Assembly: GCA_964590315.1 (NCBI GenBank)
Contig: CAZPVS010000005.1
Span: 1-60,607 of the forward strand
From: JALRHH01 sp964590315
GTDB taxonomy: Bacteria; Patescibacteriota; Saccharimonadia; Saccharimonadales; JALRHH01
DNA: 60,607 nt
Direction: 5' to 3'
Part shown: positions 53,112-60,354 of the stretch, one piece after another
Layout: each line of letters starts with the position of its first letter
How positions within the stretch are numbered: position 1 is the first letter of the stretch
The notes under the pieces: model-generated
Database searches by the model: none
What the model saw: the letters and a program-made list of their open reading frames with translations, nothing else
What the model was told of the DNA's origin: nothing
Made by a program: the position numbers and the translations under genes

Positions 53112-53418
53112 CTTCAAGTCCTTGCAAGTATGCCTCGTCAACCCCTTGCCGGGCATTATCAGTGAAGGAATTTCGGGTCTCCGCGCCAATTACCGTGCTC
53201 GCGACTCTGCGCTCTTGGTGTTCAGCAAGAGATACGACATTATTCTCGTCATACGGTGTTGCCTGTAACTTTTCGTTGGTCGAGAGATGTTCTGTGCGAG
53301 ACTGTGCGAGTACCGCTGCAATTTGTGGATCTTTTTGCAGCTCAAGAAGCGCCTCACCAACTATGCCAAGTCGTTGAAACGCAATAAACTCACCAGCCCT
53401 CTCAGGATTCGGGTGCAC
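53101..53418 (-). CDS. Small protein of unknown function, coupled to tatD
   Basis: A 105-residue soluble protein. The GTG at 53418 has an AGAGGAG ribosome binding site and starts inside the last codons of tatD (17-nt overlap); the longer frame to 53475 lacks such a site. The protein is helical and acidic towards the C-terminus (GVDEAYLQGLEDAA). It is followed by another unknown coupled gene. No known motif. Confidence 0.65.
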   Translation of the reverse strand: MHPNPERAGEFIAFQRLGIVGEALLELQKDPQIAAVLAQSRTEHLSTNEKLQATPYDENNVVSLAEHQERRVASTVIGAETRNSFTDNARQGVDEAYLQGLEDAA

Positions 53419-54244
53419 GTGATATCTCCTCTGACGTAAACAAATTACGAGCATTAGCTGTTGTGACACGGGCAATTTCTACTGTCGAAATGCCACGTAA
53501 CTCAGCCAAGAATTCGGCTGTATTCACAACATGTTTTGGCTCACAGATAGTACCACGAAACGGTACAGGCGTCAAGAAGGGTGCATCGGTCTCCAGAAGC
53601 ATATTATCGAGAGGGATGGTGGCATACATAGCCCGCTGCGCATCACCCTTGGCAAAGGTCGCAATGCCGTTTACACCAATGTACAGCCCCTCTGACACGG
53701 CACGCTCCATATGTTGCATGCTGTCAGTATAACTGTGGAGCACCCCCTTAATACCTGTAAAGTTCCGAAAAATCGGCCAGAAATCGTCAAAAGCCTCGCG
53801 AACATGGAAAATAACAGGCAAGTCGTGCTGCTGTGCTAGATCAAGCTGGAACTCAAGCATTGGTATTTGCGCCTCACGAGGGGAATGGTTGTAGAAGTAA
53901 TCAAGCCCACACTCCCCGACAGCCACGACTTTTGGTGCGGTAGCTAATGTAGCAAATCGTGCAAGTTTGTCAGTGTGGCCAATATGCACCTGTGCTTCAT
54001 GAGGGTGAATACCTATGCTCGCAAAGAGGTTTTCACGACTTTTCACGGTTTTCACGGCTAACTCACTATCCTCGACATCACAACCCACACATATCATCTG
54101 CCCAACACCTGCCTCGTGCGCCCGCGCAACCAGGGTATCAACAGTGGTATTATCCCCCGCTTGTGCCCATAATTCTCTCGTGCTTCGCTCGCCGTGTGCT
54201 AAACCGGCAGATTGTATATGGCAATGAGTGTCGACGTATGTCAC
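53402..54244 (-). CDS. tatD: TatD-family metal-dependent hydrolase
   Basis: A 280-residue TIM-barrel hydrolase of the TatD family (DNase or D-aminoacyl-tRNA deacylase activities are known in the family). Metal ligands appear in VDTHCHIQ, VGECGLDYFYNHSPRE, PVIFHVREA and LLETDAPFLTPVPFRG. It follows metG by 6 nt, a very common pairing in bacteria. Confidence 0.93.
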   Translation of the reverse strand: MTYVDTHCHIQSAGLAHGERSTRELWAQAGDNTTVDTLVARAHEAGVGQMICVGCDVEDSELAVKTVKSRENLFASIGIHPHEAQVHIGHTDKLARFATLATAPKVVAVGECGLDYFYNHSPREAQIPMLEFQLDLAQQHDLPVIFHVREAFDDFWPIFRNFTGIKGVLHSYTDSMQHMERAVSEGLYIGVNGIATFAKGDAQRAMYATIPLDNMLLETDAPFLTPVPFRGTICEPKHVVNTAEFLAELRGISTVEIARVTTANARNLFTSEEISRAPES

Positions 54245-54250
54245 CCGCTC

Positions 54251-55696
54251 TTATCCTTCTATCGGAGCGTCTTTCCGGGGGAAGAGTGTTCCTTCAAGTG
54301 GACGAACAACACCTTCCTCGAAGACATGACGTATCTTAAGCGATGTATCAGGCAGAAATGGAGCGAGTAGTTCGGCAATCTCAAGCAGGCAACTCACTTG
54401 ATAAGCAAGGATCTCGCGCAAGTGATCTGGGTCACCTGTTTTAAAGACCTCCCACGGTTTTGCCTCATCAATATACTGATTTAAACCACGAACTTGTTCC
54501 CACACTTCGTCGAGTGCTCGATCAAATCGACAAGCCTCAAGTGCTTCCCAGTACTGCCCAACATCATGACCTGCGGGAGGCATACTGCCGATAAGCCCAT
54601 TCTGATATTGCTTAATCATTGCGGCGGTGCGCTGGACAGCGTTACCTAGTTCATTACCAAGCTCATTATTGTAGGCGGTATGCAGTTTTTGCCAGCTAAA
54701 ATCACCATCGTCGAGGGAGGGCACGTGACGAAGGAAGTAGTAACGATATGGATCAACACCGTACTCATCAATAATCTGTTGCGGATGGATAACGTTACCG
54801 AGCGTTTTGCTCATTTTCTTTCCTTCTACCGTAATAAACCCATGGACAAACAGTTTTTCAGGGAGTGGGAGTCCCAGCGCCAGCAGTATGCCCGGCCAAA
54901 TAGCAGCATGGAAACGCAGGATATCTTTCCCGATTACCTGTACATTCGCTGGCCAGAACTTCTGGAAATCTTCATGTTCGGGATAGCCAAGCACGGTAAT
55001 ATAGTTCATCAACGCCTCAAACCAGACGTACATAACCTGGCTTTTATCACCAGGAACCGGTATACCCCAGCTTATTTTGTCTGCGGGACGTGATACGCTG
55101 ATGTCTTCTAACCCCTCGTGGATGACAGCAAGTATCTCGTTGCGCCGGGTTGCCGGTACAATCTTAAAGGTATCCTTTTCTATAGCTGCTTGGATCTGTG
55201 GGGCGTATTTGCTCAGCTTAAAAAAGTAATTCTCTTCCTCGATCTTTTCGTATTTGCGATCGTGGTTTGGACAAACACCCTTGTTCTCTTTGACGACAGC
55301 TTCCGTAAAGAAGGCTTCGTCTCCGGTGCAGTACCAGCCGGTATACGACCCTTTGTAAATGTCGTCTTTGAGGTTTTTCCAAATAATCTGCGCCCGTTGT
55401 TCATGCCCTTTGTCAGTTGTACGAATAAAACGGTCATTACTGATGTTGGTAATCTTACCCAAGTTACGGAATGCATCGCTAATCCGGTCAGCAAACTCTT
55501 TTGGGGTCACCCCTTCTGCTGCAGCACGTTCTGCGATCTTACCGCCGTGCTCATCGGTGCCGGTGCTGAATATAGTCGCTTTACCGTGTAATCGTGCTGT
55601 TCGAGCTAAGACGTCAGCATGAAGTAACTCCATACCAAAACCAATGTGCGGATCGCCATTTACATATGGAATAGATGTCGTAACGTAATAATTCAT
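54251..55696 (-). CDS. metG: Methionyl-tRNA synthetase
   Basis: A 481-residue class I synthetase. The HIGH motif reads HIGF (residues 17-20) and the KMSKS loop reads KMSKT (294-298). The zinc-knuckle region is reduced (WYCTGDEAFF ... CPNH). The anticodon-binding helical domain follows (ARFD-like CRFDRALDEVWEQVRGLNQYIDEAKPWEV). It lacks the C-terminal tRNA-binding dimerisation domain. It begins the run metG-tatD-iscS-atp. Confidence 0.95.
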   Translation of the reverse strand: MNYYVTTSIPYVNGDPHIGFGMELLHADVLARTARLHGKATIFSTGTDEHGGKIAERAAAEGVTPKEFADRISDAFRNLGKITNISNDRFIRTTDKGHEQRAQIIWKNLKDDIYKGSYTGWYCTGDEAFFTEAVVKENKGVCPNHDRKYEKIEEENYFFKLSKYAPQIQAAIEKDTFKIVPATRRNEILAVIHEGLEDISVSRPADKISWGIPVPGDKSQVMYVWFEALMNYITVLGYPEHEDFQKFWPANVQVIGKDILRFHAAIWPGILLALGLPLPEKLFVHGFITVEGKKMSKTLGNVIHPQQIIDEYGVDPYRYYFLRHVPSLDDGDFSWQKLHTAYNNELGNELGNAVQRTAAMIKQYQNGLIGSMPPAGHDVGQYWEALEACRFDRALDEVWEQVRGLNQYIDEAKPWEVFKTGDPDHLREILAYQVSCLLEIAELLAPFLPDTSLKIRHVFEEGVVRPLEGTLFPRKDAPIEG

Positions 55697-55805
55697 GATG
55701 AGTAATCCTGTTTAGTGCTAAATGGTCAAATAGATAGTATAGCCCTAGGGCATCATGCGCGTGCGGAATGATACGGGGTGCATAATCATTTGTATAATTA
55801 TACCA

Positions 55806-55979
55806 CTAGTCGTGCGTCTGGCTGGAGAGATGCCACAGACCGCAGTGGCGACACTGATATGCCTTGAGGCTGGCACCATGTTGCCAATCAGCTGCGAGAG
55901 CAGTTGCTTCTGCGTCTTTCTTGGTATCAAATACCATCTTTTCTGCACATGGCAGCGAGGCTGTAACTTCTTGTTCCAT
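55806..55979 (-). CDS. Small zinc-ribbon-like protein (57 aa)
   Basis: A 57-residue protein beginning MEQEVTASLPCAEKMVF, then a helix (TKKDAEATALAADWQHG) and a CxxC hairpin CRHCGLWHLSSQ. The C-x2-C with nearby His/Cys suggests a one-metal zinc knuckle. The ATG at 55979 is chosen because the longer frame overlaps the trehalase gene. It starts 10 nt after that gene's stop, so it is probably co-transcribed. Confidence 0.6.
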   Translation of the reverse strand: MEQEVTASLPCAEKMVFDTKKDAEATALAADWQHGASLKAYQCRHCGLWHLSSQTHD

Positions 55980-55989
55980 ACGTCTCGCT

Positions 55990-57252
55990 CTACTTCTCTG
56001 GGAACAGTTCTTGGCAGAACCGCTCAAACACCGCATTTGTCCAGCCGAACCCAGTCTGTGAGGGGTACACTCCTTTAAGCGGGGGTTTATCGGGTTGCAC
56101 GACATTATACTTTTCTAAGAACACGCCATTTTGATTAAACCAGTCGAGGTTACATTTCACCCATTTGCGAGCAATACGCTCGGCATCTTGATGATAGCCA
56201 TAGCGCTGCAAACCTTTAACTACGATGAAGTGAAGGGGTGCCCAGCCGTTCGGGTACGCCCACTGCGTCGGAAACTTGCCAGGCATAAACTGATTCATTA
56301 TCTGCGCGTCCGTCGTTGCTAATCCACCTTTATTCTCAAAACGACGCAACGATTTAACCATTTGCTTCGCCTGCTCATCCGTTACCATACCAGCCCACAT
56401 CGGGAAAAAGGCCGCCAGCGATGCAACGCTCCCCCGACGCTCCTTGGCGTAGTTGTAGTCAAAATATAAGCCCCGCAAATTACTCCACATCAGACGGTTC
56501 ATAGTGTTTTTGCGATGTGTCGCAGCGTTCTTCCACCGTGCTGCTTCGCGCTTGTCTCCAAATATTTGCTCTGCGCGGGCAAAATCCATCTCATACTTGT
56601 ATAGCAGTGCGTTGAGATCTACCGGTACGTAGTTGAGTGCCTTGCGCCCGAACCGCGGGGTCATATCCCAACCACTTTCTGCCTCTGCAAGATCATGGAG
56701 ATAATTTATATCGTAATAGCGCGATAAGCCCTGATAGACGAGCCGGGCATTAGGCTTAGCCTCCCCCGTCCATACAGTCAGGTATTCCTCTTTTGCGATA
56801 TCTATAGCCTGCTTAAGGAATTTGTCATCCAGTTTATACCGATCGTACAGATCAAATATAAAACTTGTCAGAAACGGTGGTTGTGAACGCCCCATTAGGT
56901 AGGTTCGGGAGGCATTGGGAATAATTTTGAAGCGGCGCTGCATAGCCAAGAGATTTTCAAGCATGCCCATCACGAGATCTTTATGTTTTTCATCCAATAG
57001 ACCCTGTGCCATGAAATACGTATCCCAGTAATACATCTCGTTAAAATCAAATTCATGACCCTCTTCATGTGCCGGCACAAGATATGGCTTCGGGAGACCG
57101 AGCAGACTCTCGTCATCTTTTGGATGAAAGCGCTCTAAATTCACCCAGTAATTCTTGATGTACTCCCGTGCGTCAGCGACATCTTCAGCGGTCAGCTCCT
57201 CGCTGCGCTTAAAGAATGACTTGGCAAATTTTGTTGCTCTTTGTAATACCAT
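55990..57252 (-). CDS. Trehalase (GH37 family)
   Basis: A 420-residue alpha-toroid glycosidase of the GH37 trehalase family. The family signatures appear as EFDFNEMYYWDTYF (compare F-x-E-x-Y-x-W-D-x-Y), FPTQWAYPNGWAPLHF (Q-W-D-x-P-x-G-W family site, here with Ala for Asp) and GFGWTNAVF near the end. No signal peptide is seen, so it should act inside the cell, splitting trehalose to glucose. The Asp to Ala change in QWD makes the exact substrate less certain. Confidence 0.82.
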   Translation of the reverse strand: MVLQRATKFAKSFFKRSEELTAEDVADAREYIKNYWVNLERFHPKDDESLLGLPKPYLVPAHEEGHEFDFNEMYYWDTYFMAQGLLDEKHKDLVMGMLENLLAMQRRFKIIPNASRTYLMGRSQPPFLTSFIFDLYDRYKLDDKFLKQAIDIAKEEYLTVWTGEAKPNARLVYQGLSRYYDINYLHDLAEAESGWDMTPRFGRKALNYVPVDLNALLYKYEMDFARAEQIFGDKREAARWKNAATHRKNTMNRLMWSNLRGLYFDYNYAKERRGSVASLAAFFPMWAGMVTDEQAKQMVKSLRRFENKGGLATTDAQIMNQFMPGKFPTQWAYPNGWAPLHFIVVKGLQRYGYHQDAERIARKWVKCNLDWFNQNGVFLEKYNVVQPDKPPLKGVYPSQTGFGWTNAVFERFCQELFPEK

Positions 57253-57304
57253 TCCTTCAGACTATGCCACTACCATACGCTGGTCAAGAGTTAAGGGTAT
57301 AAAA

Positions 57305-57333
57305 TTAAAAAGACCCTGGCTCGTGCAGGGTCT
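57305..57333 (-). terminator. Terminator after the helicase gene
   Basis: Stem AGACCCTG...CAGGGTCT (57311-57333) followed by TTTTTAATTTT on the minus strand. Confidence 0.85.
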
Positions 57334-57354
57334 TTTGTGGTTTTTGTCGTCGTT

Positions 57355-58575
57355 CTATGCGTTCACGAACGTCAGCGCATGACCAATCTTGCCCGCGCGG
57401 CCAGCGCGACCGATACGATGGATATAATCCTGGTATGACTGCGGTGTCGAGTAGTTAATGACGTGTGTGACGTCTGCGACATCAATACCGCGTGCGGCGA
57501 CATCAGTTGCAACTAGGATGCTGATATCACTTTTTTTGAAACGATCGAGTGCACGTTGACGTTGGCCCTGTGACTTGCCGCCATGAATGGCATCTGCCTT
57601 AAAGCCGCGTTCAATTAACTCTTTGCTGAGCCGTTCTACGCTTCGCTGTGTGTCATCAAATACGATGACTTTTTCAACTTTTTCATCAACCAAGAGGTTG
57701 TGCAACTGCACCATCTTGTCGGAAATCGTCTCATACGCCACGATATCCTGGTGGACGTTCTCACTGGTTTCGCCCTGTTTTACGGATACAGTTACCGGTT
57801 CTTTGGCGAACGTATCAATGAGCTTTGTGACGCGGGGTTCCATAGTCGCCGAGAAAAACATTGACTGTCGTTCTGCTGCTACTTGGTTCAGGATAGTGGT
57901 TACGTCATAAACAAACCCCATATCGAGCATACGATCAACCTCATCCAGGACAATGGTATCAAAACCAGACAAATCAAGCGTGCCACGCTCTAGGTGATCT
58001 TTGATGCGACCGGGGGTACCGATAACAATTCGAGGGTTACCCCGTAAGTCACGAAGCTGCGGCCCCATAGAGGAACCGCCAATAAGTACCGCAGCACTTA
58101 ATCGGCTTCCCTTGCCAATTTCTTTGCATTCCTGCTCAATTTGCTGAGCTAATTCGCGAGTTGGCGCGATGATAATTGCACGGCTCATTGGGTTTGTCAT
58201 CAGTTTATGAATGATTGGAATAGCAAAGGCGGCGGTTTTACCGGTACCCGTGTTTGCAATGCCAATAACATCACAACCAAGCAGCGCCATAGGAATCGTC
58301 TGATCCTGAATTGGTGATGGCGTCACGAAGCCCTTGGCGGTCAGGTTGTTCTTGATAAGGTCAGAAACCTGAAAATCAATAAACTGGTGCGTAGTGACAT
58401 ATTCGTCGCGCTCAACAGGGTTTGCAACCTGCACGAAACGTGATGGGTGAATGTAGTCCTTCTTTGGGCCACGGCGTGATCCGCCGGTATTGCGACGTGG
58501 TGCGCCGAATGACTGGCCGGGACGACGTGTTGTATTAGTGCGATTAAATGATCGCCGTTTAGTTTGATAGGGCAT
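57355..58575 (-). CDS. DEAD-box-type RNA helicase with DEVD motif
   Basis: A 406-residue RhlE-like helicase. After a basic Arg/Asn/Gly-rich N-terminus (1-50), motifs run in order: Q motif (GFVTPSPIQDQTIP), Walker A ANTGTGKTAAF, PTRELAQQ, TPGR, motif II DEVD in place of DEAD, SAT, VATDVAARGIDVADV and HRIGRAGRAG. It ends right after motif VI with no C-terminal extension. It probably remodels rRNA or mRNA. It has its own terminator. The 237-nt gap upstream holds nothing recognisable. Confidence 0.92.
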   Translation of the reverse strand: MPYQTKRRSFNRTNTTRRPGQSFGAPRRNTGGSRRGPKKDYIHPSRFVQVANPVERDEYVTTHQFIDFQVSDLIKNNLTAKGFVTPSPIQDQTIPMALLGCDVIGIANTGTGKTAAFAIPIIHKLMTNPMSRAIIIAPTRELAQQIEQECKEIGKGSRLSAAVLIGGSSMGPQLRDLRGNPRIVIGTPGRIKDHLERGTLDLSGFDTIVLDEVDRMLDMGFVYDVTTILNQVAAERQSMFFSATMEPRVTKLIDTFAKEPVTVSVKQGETSENVHQDIVAYETISDKMVQLHNLLVDEKVEKVIVFDDTQRSVERLSKELIERGFKADAIHGGKSQGQRQRALDRFKKSDISILVATDVAARGIDVADVTHVINYSTPQSYQDYIHRIGRAGRAGKIGHALTFVNA

Positions 58576-58812
58576 AGAAATAGATCCTTTTGCTTATAGG
58601 ATGTACGCTGCGTCTAACTTCTAAGGCAAAACTGTCTGGCTGCTTATTTACTACGCCAGGTAGATTGTCTTGATCAAGAGATGTGATGACGAGTACATCA
58701 GATTAATACATCGATTGTCCACAATGAATATCGAGTAATTAATCTACGTACAGACCCGGATTCATCAATAACAATAGGACAATATTAGCATAATCACTCT
58801 CTGAAGTCAAGA

Positions 58813-59367
58813 TTATCGTGCGTAGGTTATAAGGCCGTTCATAACCTGATACAAGCTCATCCCCTTTGACTCATATTCTTGTTGCACAAATTTCCAGATA
58901 ACCTCGGCGTCATCGAGCGCTCGATGACGGTTTTGTACTTCTATTCCCATCCGCTCAATCACTTTATCCAATCGATGGCTACGATGCTCTGGATAGAGTT
59001 TACGCGATAACTGCACGCTGCACATACGGTCCATACCAAATGTATTCCCGAATCGTCCATACTCTGCCTTGATAAAGCTATAGTCAAAATTGACGTTATG
59101 CGCGACAAAGAGCGCCCCGTCCAGAAATAGCTCCAAATCATCAGCTATACCTCGAAACGTCGGCGCATCCCACACCATTTCATTGCTAATGCCAGTCATG
59201 GTGGTAATAAAGTGCGGTATGGGCATCTCGGGATTAATTAGTTGATTGTAGGTAGCGACTACCTGATGGTTTTCAACACGCAAGGCACCGATCTCAGTAA
59301 TACGCGCAAACCGCGCACTCGCGCCGGTGGTTTCAATATCTAAGAAAACAAATGGTCTGTGGTTCAT
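58813..59367 (-). CDS. DnaQ-like 3'-5' exonuclease
   Basis: A 184-residue DEDDh exonuclease, related to the DNA polymerase III epsilon subunit. Catalytic residues lie in FVFLDIETTGASA (Asp, Glu), FVAHNVNFDYSFI (Asp) and NRHRALDDAEVI (His, Asp). The frame is open to 59421, but the ATG at 59367 starts the conserved domain. A hairpin lies just upstream of it. It may proofread or trim DNA or RNA; a polymerase is not adjacent. Confidence 0.88.
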   Translation of the reverse strand: MNHRPFVFLDIETTGASARFARITEIGALRVENHQVVATYNQLINPEMPIPHFITTMTGISNEMVWDAPTFRGIADDLELFLDGALFVAHNVNFDYSFIKAEYGRFGNTFGMDRMCSVQLSRKLYPEHRSHRLDKVIERMGIEVQNRHRALDDAEVIWKFVQQEYESKGMSLYQVMNGLITYAR

Positions 59368-59379
59368 AGCAAAACATAA

Positions 59380-59403
59380 AGACCTCACGGTGATGTGAGG
59401 TCT
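59380..59403 (-). promoter_or_regulatory. Leader hairpin upstream of the DnaQ-like gene
   Basis: AGACCTCAC...GTGAGGTCT forms a 9-bp stem with a 6-nt loop, followed on the minus strand by TTTATGTTTTG, 12 nt before the ATG at 59367. TATACTATAGC lies directly upstream (59404-59414) as a possible -10. It could be an attenuator, an operator or a terminator of upstream transcription. Confidence 0.5.
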
Positions 59404-59535
59404 AGCTATAGTATACGTCATCTTGGTAGCAGCTTACGTGATATTGCTCATTGCACAATCTGGGAATATACCCCCCTCCTTCATCGGGGCAATCCTCACC
59501 CTATCGGGGCAGTACTGTCATTAACTTAGCCAAAA

Positions 59536-59560
59536 TAAAAACCCCATCTTGCGATGAGGT
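59536..59560 (-). terminator. Terminator after the tmRNA 3'-end copy
   Basis: Stem ACCTCATC/GATGGGGT type (with G-U) around GCAA, followed by TTTTTATTTTG on the minus strand. Confidence 0.7.
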
Positions 59561-59714
59561 CTTTATTTTGGTGGAGCTGGTGGGTACTCATTCGCTACGC
59601 TCACTTGTTCAGACATTTACATATTACAAACAAGTTTGTATCTGAAATATCTCTTGCGGATTGCCACAGGCAATCCTCACCCTATCGGGGCAGTACCCTC
59701 ACAAATTGCACCAA

Positions 59715-59742
59715 AACAAAAACCCAACGCAAAGGTTGGGCT
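59715..59742 (-). terminator. Intrinsic terminator of tmRNA
   Basis: Stem CCCAAC...GTTGGG followed by TTTTTGTTTTG on the minus strand, 8 nt after the CCA end. Confidence 0.85.
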
Positions 59743-59749
59743 CTTGTTT

Positions 59750-60300
59750 TGGTGGAGCTGGTGGGTACTGCCCCCACGTCCGAAGGTTTATCTCGTTAGT
59801 CTATCCTACAGGTTTAGGTCATTTACGATAACTCATGTGGAGTAAAAATGACCAAAAGGCCACATGAGCGTGATCCGTTCGTCTTTGACAGGCTACGGAT
59901 CAGTTGCCTGTCGCATCCAGAAGATATAAAACGCACGTATGCTATCTGATGTCACTTACGGCGTTGCCGTAGACAATTAAGCTACAGCGAAAGCTGCGGT
60001 CTTTGGTGCAAAAAGCGCCTTAACCTCAGCAATCAATGAATCGCGTGTTGCAATTATTGAGTGTTGCCTATCCGAGACCTATTACACGGTATTCTCTGGA
60101 CTGCAAAATGTATCTTCTGGCTACAAACAGTGAAACCTCGTTCATCATAACCTGTTATGACTCACTCGGTGTTCACGGTTTTCGCTTCAGAATCTACATT
60201 TTTTCGTCATACAAAAAATACTGTGCAATAGGCCTCTCGCTGACAAGCGACCTGCTGATCTAACTGATAAAGTCCCACGTCGAGCTTAAAATTCAGCCCC
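59750..60300 (-). ncRNA. ssrA: Transfer-messenger RNA (tmRNA), expanded form
   Basis: The ends form the alanine-type acceptor GGGGCTG/CAGCTCC with the G3-U pair that AlaRS recognises, discriminator A and encoded CCA. P2 is visible as TTTATC-GTTAG near the 5' end pairing with CTAAC-GATAAA near the 3' end. The tag frame runs from GCA at 60051 to TAA at 59977: 24 codons, reading ATRDSLIAEVKALF then APKTAAFAVA. Its hydrophobic Ala end suits ClpXP-type degradation. The T-loop is GGCAGTA, not UUCRA-like. At 551 nt it is much longer than the usual 350-400. The surplus is a ~163-nt insertion (60074-60236) closed by a 20-bp helix with one mismatch, before the tag. Hairpins after the tag (around ACGGC/GCCGT, GACAGGC/GCCTGTC and CTCATGTGG/CCACATGAG) fit PK2-PK4. 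Confidence 0.93.
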
Positions 60301-60302
60301 GT

Positions 60303-60334
60303 ATTATCGTCACGCTGACGATAATTTTATTATA
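60303..60334 (-). promoter_or_regulatory. tmRNA promoter and leader palindrome
   Basis: TGG-TATAAT (extended -10, TATAAT at 60329-60334) is followed by a perfect 10-bp inverted repeat ATTATCGTCA/TGACGATAAT (60303-60325). The palindrome covers the predicted start site and the short leader removed to make the tmRNA 5' end at 60300. Confidence 0.7.
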
Positions 60335-60354
60335 CCATGTTGCTTATCTTTTTT

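Larger units (their letters stand above)
59488..59749 (-). repeat. 181-bp tandem repeat derived from the tmRNA 3' end
   Basis: Downstream of tmRNA two segments recur at the same offset of 181 bp. The last 20 nt of tmRNA (59750-59769) recur at 59569-59588, and a 28-bp block with an inverted T-arm at 59669-59696 recurs exactly at 59488-59515. Between them each unit holds its own terminator with unrelated stem (59541-59560; 59721-59742). The first unit also has a 19-bp palindrome (59658-59676, centre CCTGTGG) and CGCAAG; the second unit's palindrome has decayed. No protein gene is supported in 59422-59749. Confidence 0.8.

Noticed and set aside
59451..59845. Overlapping 60-80-codon plus-strand ORFs downstream of tmRNA
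   Set aside because: They are antisense to tmRNA and read the same sequence twice because of the 181-bp repeat.
60074..60236. Group I or group II intron inside tmRNA
   Set aside because: The insertion is closed by a single long helix and is only ~163 nt; no intron core or catalytic domain pattern was recognised.
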